Position numbers and translations under genes: made by a program
In this document: piece by piece, positions 1 through 11,557 of the stretch
Layout of the letters: every line of letters starts with the position of its first letter
How positions within the stretch are numbered: position 1 is the first letter of the stretch
Origin: Circinella umbellata
Taxonomy: Eukaryota > Mucoromycota > Mucoromycetes > Mucorales > Lichtheimiaceae
DNA: 64,000 bases
Direction: 5' to 3'
Assembly: GCA_025093555.1 (NCBI GenBank)
Contig: JAIWNF010000002.1
Span: 744,001 to 808,000 of the forward strand
Notes under the pieces: model-generated
What the model saw: only the letters and a program-made list of their open reading frames with translations
Told to the model about the DNA's origin: nothing
The model's database searches: none

Positions 1-427
1 TATACAAGCGGAGATTGAGTTTAAAATGTTTTGTGGCAAATCACATAAAAAATATGTGGCTAGGCACATAAAAAATCCAAATTTCACCTGAAAAAACACG
101 GCACCCATATTAAAGCCATTACTACTTTTCTTTTCAACTGCTCTATTCAAGTATATAATAATATACAAAAACTTACTCTCTTCTTTATTTGAATATATAT
201 ATACCTTACCACAGCATTGTTAAAACTTTGATCCATTACTCTATAATTATAATGACGGATCAGAAAAATCCGACGGATCCATAGATCTCAATCCGTTTAC
301 AATCCAGATTATAGAATTACGATCCAAATCCGATCCAAATCCGTTGAGACACAATCCAAATCCGATCCAATCCATATGAAAAACAGATTGGTTTATAAAT
401 CCGGATTGTACTAAGATCCCTACTCTT
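1..427. repeat. AT-rich edge with degenerate GATCCAAATCC repeats
   Basis: No gene is visible. Positions ~245-415 hold a patch of imperfect short repeats built on AATCCG/GATCCAAATCC units in both orientations, ending where the large palindrome begins. It looks like the eroded edge of a repeat. Confidence 0.4.
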
Positions 428-897
428 AAGCGTTTACAATATTTACTCTCTGGGGTATTTCGACCTTTGGATGTCCTAGGTCTGGAAATTAGTCAAGATG
501 TCAACAATGTCAATATTCAACACTATAGGGGTTGAACATTAATTTAATGTTTATAAAATATTTATAAAATTCTTAAGTTCTATAATATTTTTATATATAA
601 ATAAAATAAATGTATGCCAAGAGATTAAAATCAAAATATAAAATATTTTTGATTTTCTTGGCATTGAAATAATAAAAAATATTTTATATTTTGATTTTAA
701 TCTCTTGGCATACATTTATTTTATTTATATATAAAAATATTATAGAACTTAAGAATTTTATAAATATTTTATAAACATTAAATTAATGTTCAACCCCTAT
801 AGTGTTGAATATTGACATTGTTGACATCTTGACTAATTTCCAGACCTAGGACATCCAAAGGTCGAAATACCCCAGAGAGTAAATATTGTAAACGCTT
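428..897. repeat. Perfect long palindrome (223-bp arms, 24-bp spacer)
   Basis: The left arm 428-650 is, by base-by-base reading, the exact reverse complement of the right arm 675-897. The spacer is 651-674. Identity ends abruptly at both outer edges (428 and 897). The arms carry a coding-like stretch (minus strand of the right arm) continuous with sequence beyond 897, so the left arm looks like an inverted copy of the right. Transcribed, it would form a long RNA hairpin. Alternatives are a foldback element or an inverted-duplication artefact of sequencing or assembly. Confidence 0.9.
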
Positions 898-948
898 GAG
901 ACATATCTTGTTTAGCTTGATATTTATTCATTTTACGAGCGGCAGTAT

Positions 949-1949
949 GGTGCATTTCACTTGTAATCGCTAATAATTTATTTTATTTCAATTTTTCAAC
1001 TTTAAAATCCGCTTCTTTATTTGGTAATTTGTGTTACAGTTATTACTTTTATAGATACTGTAGTTGTTTTTGCGCCATCATAAAGTTGTGTTTTATACTA
1101 AAACTTTTAATAAGTTTTACTACTTCTTTTGTAGGCTTATGGTATGATTATATTCTGATAAAACACTAATATGTATTTATAAATTTAAACAGATAGATAC
1201 ATTACATTACTCAATAGTCTTATATCATAGCTTAAAATTTAAAACTAACTCCCTCCCTATTTTACATTTTTTTTCTTATGTTTTACATAAACCAAAATCA
1301 AAAAACTTGTCTATGTACCTAGTATTACATTGCCTTTAGTATGTAATTCTTTACAGAATCAATTCTGCAAATAACATTAGCACTTAGAATTTAGAACTCT
1401 CTATTTTCTTATTTCCTTTTAAGTAATAGCAAAAATAACTACAGTACACTGCTGTTATAAGAAGAAGCTTATACATGTGAGGTATATAGTACAATCAATT
1501 TGTTTAAGCATTAATATTAAATGCAGTAAACTTTATCAAATATATGTATATTTTTGGTAGACTAAAATTTTTTTTCCATAGTTATCTTTATTTATGGCCT
1601 TAGATTCCAATATTGTGATACTGTGATACAGCTCATTCTAAGATTTTCACCTACTACTCATATCATGTGATTTTCTCTACCTATGCTTGAGAACTCCGAT
1701 ATGTAGTTTTTATCTTTCAATTTTGTCTCTTGCCCAGCCAAATGGTCAGAAATGGGCTATGACCGACCAACTTTAACAAGCTTCAGCTTTTTTTTAAAAC
1801 ATTTTTACAACTTTCTAAACTTTAATAACTATTTATAATAAGCTTAAAAATAATACTTAAAGTGTGGATTTAGAAAATATTGATTTAGTGTGAAGCTGAA
1901 GCCTCTAGAAACCAGTGAGAATTATTGGCGATTACAAGTGAAATGCACT
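949..1949. mobile_element. Possible ~1-kb non-autonomous element with ~27-bp inverted termini
   Basis: The 5' end reads TGCATTTCACTTGTAATCGC at 950-969, followed by a near match (YAATAATT). The same sequence occurs in inverse orientation at ~1921-1948 with one mismatch. The interior is AT-rich without an ORF. Flanks (TATG / TATA) give no convincing target duplication. The right terminus overlaps the tail of the reading frame at 1922-2299, so it may instead be part of an older larger repeat. Confidence 0.4.
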
Positions 1950-2299
1950 ATAGGGATTGTATCTGGTGGTTGATATTGAAAGTTGTCAATATTTGGGTAT
2001 TGATCAATGGTCTTGCAACATTCATCATTGGTGAGCATTGTAGTTGGGAACAATGAAGAGTCTAAAGAAAGAACTTCAGTCAAAAAAGGTGACAGGGGCC
2101 AAGAGTAGGAAGGTCACACTGGTAATAAGTGTAGAGATGACATGGTCTCTTCTTCATCATCCTCCATATTAACATTAGGGGATGACAGGGGCTCTGCGGA
2201 AGGTTGAGCGCCTGATTGTGCTACTATCTGTTCTAATTGAAGTAGTCTTTGTTGCATAGCAATAAATTGTTCGTTTTGAGTAATTGAATTGGAGTCCAT
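1922..2299 (-). pseudogene. N-terminal fragment of an unrecognised repeat-associated protein
   Basis: From an ATG at 2299 a 126-codon frame runs to a stop at 1922, interrupted by one in-frame TGA at 2116-2114. The first ~60 residues begin MDSNSITQNEQFIAMQQ and look like a short amphipathic coiled coil followed by an acidic stretch. The part after the TGA is Pro/Asp/Thr-rich. The overall look (Q/L-rich start, acidic linker) recalls N-termini of gag-like or transposon proteins, but no family is recognised. Its far end coincides with the inverted terminus at ~1921-1948, so it is probably a truncated relic. Confidence 0.35.
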
Positions 2300-2480
2300 A
2301 TTTTGCAGTGCTGACCGAGTGAAAAAGAAGATCAATTATTATATTATAGCATTAGAAACTCATCTTTATACTTATTATTTTTCGCTGACATTAAATAAAA
2401 AGAAGATAAAGCAAATCATATTTCATATTTTTTATTTGAGTGTCTCAACCAATTCTGTTAGAATTCATTTCGACACTTGA

Positions 2481-2774
2481 ATAATCAACAAGTAGCGACC
2501 TTGTGTAACCATAATCCATCCACATTTATAGGTTACACAGTGCTTATCCCTTTGTTGAAATATTGGGTTTACTTAGTAAAATAGCATATTTTGACAAAAC
2601 GTTGAAGTAACAAATCTCGGCAGGAAATGTTTTTTTCTAAAAGCTGTTCCATAACATCTCTTCAGAATACTTCAATTAGCATAAAAAAGTTTATAGCTTC
2701 ATTTCTGACAATTTTTTGTCAATTCTTATTCCACCCCATATTTTGATGGTTTAAGTCAGGATGCACCTTACTTG
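2481..2774 (+). repeat. Left copy of an inverted ~300-bp repeat (candidate long TIR)
   Basis: Reading from ATAATCAACAAGTAGCGACC, this 294-bp segment is ~95% identical to the reverse complement of 11558-11862. The copies differ by a few substitutions and one ~10-bp indel near position 2680. Homology stops at CTTACTTG (2774). It may be the left terminal repeat of a 9.4-kb element or a short element in its own right, since its inner and outer ends both carry a CAAGTA-type hexamer in inverse orientation. Just inside lies a triple GCAACTT tandem (2788-2812). Confidence 0.75.
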
Positions 2775-3954
2775 CTGTAATAAAATTGCAACTTGCAACT
2801 TGCAACTTGCATTGAGGTTTTTGGGAGAGTTGCACTAATTGGGGGTTGACTGTAGTTGTCCTTGTCACACCATCAAAAATAAAAGATATGTATAATATTG
2901 TTTTGTCCCAATTGACCGCTATGTAAAGAGAAATTTTCATATTATATGCTATGTAAAAAAAATGATATACACTTATAAAATAATATGTAAGATTTATTCT
3001 GACAAAGGCAAGCACCACATACAATGAAAACTTTTAGTGTTAATATTCACTATAAATTGCATGACCCAACTGGTAATATATATCCTTTAATAAATATCAA
3101 AACAAACCTTCTGCTTAATACTTTCAATTTCCCAAGTTTGTTTATAATTCAACAATATCTTTTATATATATGACTGTATATATTTTAATACATATAGGTA
3201 ATAAGCATTACAAAAGCTAATTAATTTATATAAGGTGTATTATAACCACATTTTGTATTGAGTAAAAAAAATCAGAAACAATTTTCCCTTGATATAAAGA
3301 AATGACATCCAATTTGAACTTTAACAGGGACCAGATCAGTAATGATATAAAATCTTGATCATGTGGTTGTTCTTTCAGTCGTGTTTTTTTATAACTTCAT
3401 ACTGGACCGCTTCTGAATTTTACATATTATTTTCATGTTTAGAAAGATACAAGTTAACGAATATAGTAGAATAAAAGCATAGTTTTATTTGTTTATTCTT
3501 TTTTAAAGCGCAATTTGCGACGAACACGAGTAAGAGTTTCTTCATCATTTTGTAATATTTTTAAAGCCTAAAAATAAAAACAGAATATTCATAATAATAA
3601 GTTATTTGTATAGAAACTAATCATATTAAACTTGATATACCTTATGTTCTGATACACGAACTGGGGAATTGAATGAAGGAAGTGGCATGTCTTGGCTGTT
3701 GTTTTCTTTGATTCTGATGGTTTTTTTACATAATCTTGCAGCTTCCAAAACCATTATCTACAAAAATATGTAATTTAAGCAGAGCCTATCTTTCTTATTC
3801 AAGTCCATTTGTAGTAAAATAGGAGACCAGTTGTTATAATTGAAACTCAGAAAAAAGTAGCAACCAGAAAAAAGTTTGTCAACTTTAAAATAAAATAAAA
3901 ATTGAATTTTTATTGAAATATAAAATATAGTTATAATAATATTAAATAAGAAAA

Positions 3955-4458
3955 ATGGTTATTCTCAATACTGAAATTCTTATATGCAAATCCACTCTAA
4001 TTAAGTATATTGAAAATATTATAAATGAAGTTATAGAAAAATATTTTGATGATGAAATTATATGCAAAACAAAAGAAAAAAAACAAAAATTAATGAAAAA
4101 TATTATGAAAGAAAAAATTGAAACAACAAAAACAAATCATTTTTGGTACCTTAATAGTAGCAAAAATGTATGCACCCATGTTTTTAATAAAGGGAAGAAG
4201 GAAGGCTACATGTGTCATAAAAAAATACGCACAAATATCAGTGGTAATAAACCTGATTATTTATGTTGCCAACATAGTAAAATTCATACTCCTAAAAAAA
4301 GAGAAAGAAAACAAGAAAACAAATATCAAGAAATACCAAAAAAAGATATGAAGAAAATAAAGAAAAGAAAGTCAAAAAATATATATATATGTAATAATGG
4401 AAATATAAATTTAGGGAACATAATAAATAAATTACTTAATGAATTATATTTCTATTAG
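3955..4458 (+). CDS. Lys-rich, Cys/His-motif protein nested in an intron
   Basis: An ATG-initiated 167-codon ORF inside the 1.37-kb intron of the opposite-strand gene. Residues ~72-107 hold a compact metal-binding-like pattern: CTHVF, then GKKEGYMCHKK, then YLCCQHSK. From memory, this C-x2-H/V-F...GK..G..C..K...C..H arrangement resembles small zinc-binding motifs in hypothetical proteins of large DNA viruses and mobile elements. That resemblance is not verified. The rest is extremely Lys-rich (KKRERKQENK and similar). It shares the 20-bp upstream sequence TAAAATAAAAATTGAATTTT (3891-3910) with the 9258-10151 ORF. No function is assigned. Confidence 0.5.
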   Translation: MVILNTEILICKSTLIKYIENIINEVIEKYFDDEIICKTKEKKQKLMKNIMKEKIETTKTNHFWYLNSSKNVCTHVFNKGKKEGYMCHKKIRTNISGNKPDYLCCQHSKIHTPKKRERKQENKYQEIPKKDMKKIKKRKSKNIYICNNGNINLGNIINKLLNELYFY

Positions 4459-5123
4459 GGGGGCTATTATGTACATAATTATAATATAATTATGACATGC
4501 CCCTACTATGTCATTTTTATTTTTTGACAATTAGATGATATAAATAATTAATAATAATGATTTATTATATTAAATTATATATAATAAAAGTTAAATTATT
4601 ATTAAATATTATAAAGATTTAGTTTAAATATAAAAATTAATCAAATTGATTTTATGATATTTATTTAATAAATATCTGAAACATTTAAAATAAATATTAA
4701 AGTTAGCTCCCTACTGGAAGCTTTTAACCCTTTAGGGTAACTTTATTATATTTTAATGTTTCTAAATGTCTTAAAAATTAAATATTTAATTTTATGATAT
4801 TTTGAAAATATAAATTAATTCTCAATCAAATAAATATACTATATTTATTTATATATTATTTTATCTTTATCTATTATATAATAATCCATTTTTTATCATT
4901 TTCTATTTCTAATTTATTTTTAATAAAATAAATAATAAATGTTAATTATAATTATTTTTAAATTTAAAAATCTTCAAATTAAATATTACTGTTTTTAATA
5001 ACCATATTTAATATTCTTATAATAATTGTTTTAGTTGTGATGTGTATATAAAATTCAATGAATTTTATCATCTCAACTGGGTATTACCAATATAAACTAG
5101 TGGCCATAATCAGAGTAACTTAC
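4459..5123. other. AT-rich remainder of the nested intron
   Basis: Strongly AT-rich, no ORF. Immediately downstream of the nested ORF, the sequence at ~4459-4510 contains an imperfect inverted repeat around CATAATTATAATATAATTATG, which could act as a 3' hairpin. Confidence 0.4.
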
Positions 5124-7379
5124 TCGTACATGATTCATTATTTGAAATACACCAAGCATGGTATCCATGTTGTCAATACTTGTAGGAATATAAAATCTGC
5201 CCACATCTACTAGTCTGTACATTCCGTGCTACTTTAATTCTAAAAAAAGAATGTGACAACAGTATCCTATAAAACAAACACAAAAAGTCAGATAATTATG
5301 ATGATATGTAAATAGATAACAACATAAATAATGCTTATATATATACCTTCAGATACAATAGCATATAATTCCAAGTCATTACAATCAACACCATCTCTTA
5401 TAGACTTGTTTATACAATCTTTTAAACAGTTAGCCGCCTTAACTAGATCATTGCTATTTCCCGCTTGTGGAGGCTTGCATTCCATCAAAAGAAGTAGTTG
5501 AAACAGTAAAATCGCCTCGTTTTCCACCTGCTTCAGAATCAAATACTTTCTTTCTTTCTTTTGATCCAATAGTTTCGCCATTTGCTCTATGTATTTATTT
5601 ATTTATGCATATGTTAGATCAGATACTCATTATAAATCTACTATTTTATAATAATTATTATATATCAGTGTACATACCCTTCTGTAGTTATCAACTGGTT
5701 ATTTGGGAAGTAATTTTTAAGAATTGGAGTGAGAGAATCTTTAACAAATGTGTCTTCATTAATTTTGGATGAGTCATATACTTCGGAATAAGATTCAAAT
5801 CTTCAATAAATCGATAAATAAATAAAAATAAAACCATTAGCCTCTGTAGTTTAATACAGGTATCTAATATTGTCAATGTTTAAACCTACATGTCACGTAA
5901 GACATCTTGGTACAACGCAGCTTCTTCTGAATTATCTTCTACTATCCATCTTCTGACTAATTTCTTTGCTTCATCAATATTTCTTCTTGCAGCCTAAATA
6001 TAGTAACAAGTGTAAATATATGTATCCGCTTTGATAAATATAAATTATTTTACTTACTAGGCTAATCTTCATCATTCTTAAAATGTATTTATCATCAATA
6101 TCTTCTACACGACGTTTACTTTTAACACTTTTAATCATAGCATCCCAGACAGATGGATCCATTTTATTCCTGATGGCTGATGATGGTGTAATGTAACAAA
6201 TAAAATTAAGGGCCCTAAACACAATTACATTACATTAACAGGGGTCTTTTAATAGTCAATTATGTACATGTTGAATTAACACGCACAGGCACACACTTAC
6301 AGTCTATCAACTATTGATAATAATTCAAACTCCTTTGCTTCTTTCACAACGTCTGACCTATACCTCAAGAATTCATCTACTAAATCTATATTTGAACTGA
6401 TCCACTATTTAACAGAGATCAGTCAGTATAAAATAAATCTCATGGTTTTTTCGAGAGAGAGAAGACAGAAGTATACCAATCTTTTTACAATTAGATGGAT
6501 GACAATATTGTTCTAAACCACCACCGACCAAGTAATTATAAGCAACTTTTTGTTTTCGATGGATTTTGGAGGTTTCTGACGAACATCTACTTTGGCTGTC
6601 AGGGTTGAAAGATAAATCATCGCTCTCGCTGTCAGAAATCTAAAATAATAATAAAACAAAAAGTTAATAATATGTAATAAAAATAAATATGAGAAGACCA
6701 CATCTTTACCTACCAGAATATTAGCATCTTTTTCCTCTTCAAGTTCATGTTCGGTGTTTTGAGAAGATACTAATAAAGAGAAGTTAAAATTACACATTAA
6801 ATTGTAACTTTCCAAATAAATATTCATTATTCATTTAAGTAAAGACATTTTCTAACCAGTAGAATTAGAAACTTTGTCTTCGCCTTGTAGATATGCAAGA
6901 GGCGATTCCTCCCGAACGTTTGAGGACTAAAAAAATGTAGGCTGGTTTAGTAAAATAAAAACATTTATAATTTTGAAAAACAATAATGAAATGTTACATA
7001 CTGAAGCAGTTTCTTCGCCATGGAAATCATAAAATTTTCTTTTGCCTTTCGAAATGGCTACTTTTTTATTCATTTCAACCCAATATGACATTAATTCAAT
7101 ATTTTTTAAAATCTAGTCATATAAAAGAATGTAAGAACCTATTTTCTTTTACGTTTTTGTTTTTTAATTTAGGGAACTTATAAGAAACTCATTATTAACT
7201 TGTTTTAAAGCCCAAGATTGTGCTGCGCTTCTCTTCCAATGTGAAGCAGCCGTAACGGCTTTCTTGAATTCTTTTTCTGCTGCTTCTTGGTCTGTTAATT
7301 TCGATGCTCGAAAGCAGTTAATAATATTAAAAGAAGAACCTGCATTATTTCGAATGTATGAAGTAAATGTGAACGTCAT

Positions 7380-9257
7380 GGTGAGTGATTGATAAAAAAT
7401 AAAAAGAGTAAGAAATGAGACATGTCAAATAAAAATTGTAAAAAGTTTTTTTTTTTTTTTTTAAGATTCACAAAAAAAAAGTGAGTGAATTTATTGACGA
7501 CCACTGAAATTATTATACGACCGTGGTTGACAAGATACAAGGAACAAACAATGTGATTCTACAGCACAAAAAAGTGTAAAAAGTGAAAGAAGTGATGCGA
7601 TGGGAAAAAGGCTCTCACGCGCTGCGCATTAACTTGTTTTATTTTTCAGATCCCGACCCAATTAGCAGCAACTAGTTATTTATCGATATGCTGTTTCTTT
7701 CAATTCCCCTTTTTCCTCAAAAGTTGTGTTCTTGTACCGATGATGTTATATCCTTTGTCGATTTGATAACTGAAATCCAACATTAATTTTGCTAAGCAGA
7801 CTGTGGTCCATTCTCACCGTTATTCTTCACAAAACTGTCCATCGCTTTTCATATCAAGCGACTTCCCTGCAAATATTTATTAACTGGAAGGCAATACTAT
7901 CGTCGTCGCAATCATTAAATACAAGTGGATCATTAGAGAGTGTCCACTTTTAAAACTCATTAACTAGATAAACCATAAGAATCTTCACAGCAACAAGAAA
8001 AAAAAATATAATGGTTTTTTTAATGTTTTATGTACAGACTTCTGCACCATAGTGCTCTGAACAAGAATGCATTATTTCATTTGAGATAACACAACAATCA
8101 ATTATTTTTTCTACTATTAAAAATACAATAACCCTTCAAATTAGGAATTACCAATTAGGAAATTAATTTTTTTGACTTTGATTTTTTTTCCATCTAGTGC
8201 ACGGTCATTGCATTTTACCATTATAATTACAATCGCTTCATCCTTCATATCAATTATAGTTCAAATACATTTTTTTTTTCATATTCGGTTTGACATTGAT
8301 TAGCAGTATAAACATGTAATCATCATTACAAATGCTGTTATATTTTTATAGATGTGTATATTAGAAATGCTTCACCATAATAGAGATCAATTAATCTTAA
8401 CCAATTGGTCTCTTTGAACATTTATCTATTATATAAAGAATATTGAACGTATTAACAATATTGCTGGTCATTTCATACTTACTTGGCTTTATCTTTGATC
8501 AAATTTCTTGTAGCCACATTTGTTCAAGTTATAAAAATAGATAAGCAGAGCTCAAATACCTCGACACAAAAATAGCAAGGTAAAACTAGTAACGCAAAAT
8601 CACCTGAGCAATTTTTGTTCCCCAGGCAATGTGAAATTTTTCATGAGTAATGCAAGCAAATTTTGTTTAAACGTTAAAAACCCAGTATATCTATAAGAAA
8701 ATAACATTCAGGAATTACTACGGATACCCCATGTTTTGGCATTATATGGCACATCCCACAAATAAAAAGTTACTAAAAAAGTTTTAAACCCATATGGGCT
8801 GCGGTAATATCTTTATCAATATCAATAGCACTTATTTAACAGCTCATATATAACATTAGAAGTAGATCATTTTTTGTTTGCCATTTCTTCATATCGACTA
8901 CAGCTTTCGCCTGTCTGAATGACTATATAGTAAGAAACCATGAAAATTTTTGACTGTTATGCCTAGAAAAATTACCTGCCAATAACATGTTCATAGACAT
9001 TTTCAAGATATGGGAACCAGCCGAGGCTATGATGATTATGCTTTGGTCTATTAGCACTATTTGGTTAGTTAGCTAAGAAAAAACGGTGTAGCCAAATTAA
9101 TTTTTATTAAATTAATTTATGTATGGATGTCTTGGCATGCATACTTTTAAAATTTTTGAAAAATAAAAATTGAATTTATTTTATTATATAAAATAACTTC
9201 TCAAAATATTTAAAATAAAAATTGAATTTTATTTTTAAATAAAATAACAAGAGCAAC
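7380..9257. other. Spacer inside the composite element, no gene seen
   Basis: 1.9 kb of AT-rich sequence between the start codon of the minus-strand decayed gene and the plus-strand 297-aa ORF. It should contain both promoters. A T/A homopolymer lies just upstream of the decayed gene (7447-7463). Near the right end two copies of an AAAATAAAAATTGAATTT block (~9161-9178 and 9213-9229) precede the plus-strand ORF. No other feature is seen. Confidence 0.4.
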
Positions 9258-10151
9258 ATGGTTACTGCTACACAAAACAAACTTTCATTTAATAACAATA
9301 AAATTGTTATTAATACTGATAAGCTTCAAAGCTTATTAACTAAACACAACATTAATGTTGTTAGTTTTTGTAAAGAAACTATTTATGAAAAGTATGATGT
9401 TCAGTTTATGGAGAAGAAAAATAAACTGAATATCAAAAGAAAACCATCAGAAAAACAAAAGGCAGCTTCAAAAGCAAGCTTAAAGGCTGCCAACACCCAA
9501 CGTACAGAAGAGTCTGTACAGAAAACAATCAAGAGGGTAAGGGAGGAGAATGCAGCCCTAAAGAAAAAGTGTTATATCTATGACACTTACTATGAGAAGG
9601 TCGATGAAGAGGACCTTAAAAATAAAATTTCTCAGGAAGAAAAAAATCATTCTGAAAATTTGAATTCTCAGGAAAATTCAATCTCTGAGGAAATATCCAT
9701 TAAGAATCAAGATTCTCAGGATAATTCTCCTGAAAATAAACATTCTCAGGAATCCTCAAATTCTCATATTTCCGATGCAATGTTAAAAAACACTTCCAGT
9801 GCGGCTACCTCACAGGGCGGATCTGACAATGATGATGAATGTGAATCAGGAGAAGGGGACTTCATGTGCATGATAGCATGCAGGCCTTGTATGGATACTA
9901 TCTATGAGACATATGGCTGTAGCTTTGTAGATGAGTTAATAAATAAATTAGAGGAAGAAAAATCCAAGTATAAAAAGTTCTTTAAGAACTTCTTTGAGTA
10001 TTCATTGAATACATCAATTGCAATTAAAAATGGGGATAAGGAGCTAGTTGATCATATCAGCAAACTCAGAGCAAACCTGATGAAGGAATATCAACAGATA
10101 TATATCCAAGAAGAAATGAACAAGGATGATTCGGATGAATATAGTGATTAA
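9258..10151 (+). CDS. Unrecognised 297-aa acidic, Ser/Gln/Asn-rich protein
   Basis: A single uninterrupted ORF with an ATG start and no lesion. Three parts are visible. Residues 1-~60 are ordinary mixed sequence. Residues ~60-105 are basic and probably helical (KQKAASKASLKAANTQ, then KRVREENAALKKK, a short coiled-coil-like run). Residues ~120-200 are low-complexity and acidic with repeated NSQEN/SQDNS/HSQES units. A C-terminal ~100 residues with CMIACRPCMDTIYETYGC may be folded. No family recognised. Its intactness next to a decayed neighbour suggests it is younger or still selected. It lies inside the composite element, 1.4 kb from the right repeat. Confidence 0.55.
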   Translation: MVTATQNKLSFNNNKIVINTDKLQSLLTKHNINVVSFCKETIYEKYDVQFMEKKNKLNIKRKPSEKQKAASKASLKAANTQRTEESVQKTIKRVREENAALKKKCYIYDTYYEKVDEEDLKNKISQEEKNHSENLNSQENSISEEISIKNQDSQDNSPENKHSQESSNSHISDAMLKNTSSAATSQGGSDNDDECESGEGDFMCMIACRPCMDTIYETYGCSFVDELINKLEEEKSKYKKFFKNFFEYSLNTSIAIKNGDKELVDHISKLRANLMKEYQQIYIQEEMNKDDSDEYSD

Positions 10152-11557
10152 ATAATTTAAAGTGGCCATTTAAGGCTATATCGGCCATGGTAAGTTTATT
10201 AACACCAGCACAGCCAATAGGTTACTGTTGGCTAGACAACTAATAGCAGGCCTCCTATATGATTATAATAACTGTATATGTGATATATAAATGACAGTAT
10301 ACGACGTATTTATAGTAGATTGTTGCTTGCCTTAAAAAGATTATAAAAGCGGAGTGTTGGCAAGAGTCAACTTAACTGATAATATTGTATGCTCTTATTT
10401 TCAAACCCCCTCCCCCAACTTTCAACTGCGCTTTCACTCAATCATCTTCACTTTGTTTGCGTCATTAGTGTGGCCAGAAATTATCATTCCTCGTCTGTTT
10501 ATCTGTCTGGGTCTGATTCGGTAAGTTTATTGTTGTTCGGGATTCATAATGGGTATAGTAACTTATTGACTTTTTAAATTTTACAGTAGCGTGTGGTACA
10601 TATCAGCAATGGCTTGACACAAGATGCAAGATAGCAACTGTTTCAATCGCAGCCGCGATTGGTGTTTGGCTTTTTTTCTTTCTCTTTGTGAAAAAGATGG
10701 CTGAACAAAGAAGAGGATGTCATCGACTTCCTGTATATTAGGGTGATTCCTAATTAATCAACTCTTCTTTGCAGTGCAGTTTGAAGGGGATGGGTGAGTT
10801 TAATTGCTTGCTATTCTGGGCCTTTCTGCGCTAGTTGCATCGCTGTGTCTGTCTATCTGTCCTGGGTCTGATTTTGCAATGAATGGTACTTTTTTTTCAT
10901 ATTTAACTTACGTGATTGATTGGCAGATTTTTATTTGTAATTATGATTATGATCATTTCGTTCTGTGGCCTTTTTAAAACTAACTGTTTACTTTTTATAG
11001 ATGATGAAACAACGATTTGTTATGAATGACTTAACGATTTCTTTTGTCTAAATTTACTTTAACTTTAAAAATGAATTTCTGTGTCGTCTCAATAATAAAA
11101 AGCTACTTTCTTATTTTCATAATTTTTTCTACCCCATATGCCTTTGTCTTTTTGTTTTTTTTTTAAAATTTTTTTTTCATCTTTTGGGTATTATCACATT
11201 CTAGTACAGTATAAGTGATTTCAAATTCTTAGTGATATAATCAGTTGGTGCTTTATATTTAATTTTATAGGGCTCTGTGTCTTCATTGGAAGTAGAATTA
11301 TATAATAAATAATTCTTTCACTTCTGAGAAACCTTATATGGATAGTAACACAAGTTATCATAATGATATGTAATAGTGTATAATAGATGTCACGACATGT
11401 ATTTATTTAGAATGGTTTTATTTGAGAAAGAAGATGAAGATACGTATTGAAATATCAAGACTCTCTAATATGTTACTCTGATAGTTCCTTCTAGATGTGT
11501 TTCTGAATTGGATTAGATCATAGAGTACAATTTATCTTCTATAATAAACAACATTAA
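10152..11557. other. Spacer inside the composite element
   Basis: No convincing gene. Two related ~35-bp stretches, at ~10493-10525 and ~10845-10880, both read approximately GTCTGT-TATCTGTC-TGGGTCTGATT, showing an internal duplication. Confidence 0.4.

Larger units (their letters stand above)
3493..7379 (-). pseudogene. Decayed 13-exon gene, PD-(D/E)XK nuclease-like transposon-associated protein
   Basis: Inferred exons: 7379-7200, 7112-7002, 6926-6857, 6769-6714, 6639-6477, ~6404-6301, 6214-6058, 5993-5890, 5800-5678, 5586-5347, 5266-5124, 3757-3641, 3567-3493. Most joins keep frame with good GT/AG sites, giving ~500 codons. A motif GGKRGDF is followed ~11 residues later by ECKPP, the spacing of the D...(D/E)XK core of PD-(D/E)XK nucleases. 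Further on comes MYRLVDVGRFYIP, a signature I associate with abundant repeat genes of Mucorales. Lesions: a one-base frame change at ~5480-5490, exactly between GDF and ECK; an in-frame TAG at 5231-5229; and an unresolved frame at the exon 5/6 join. A 1.37-kb intron (3758-5123) contains another ORF. It is probably a dead transposon gene. Confidence 0.6.
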
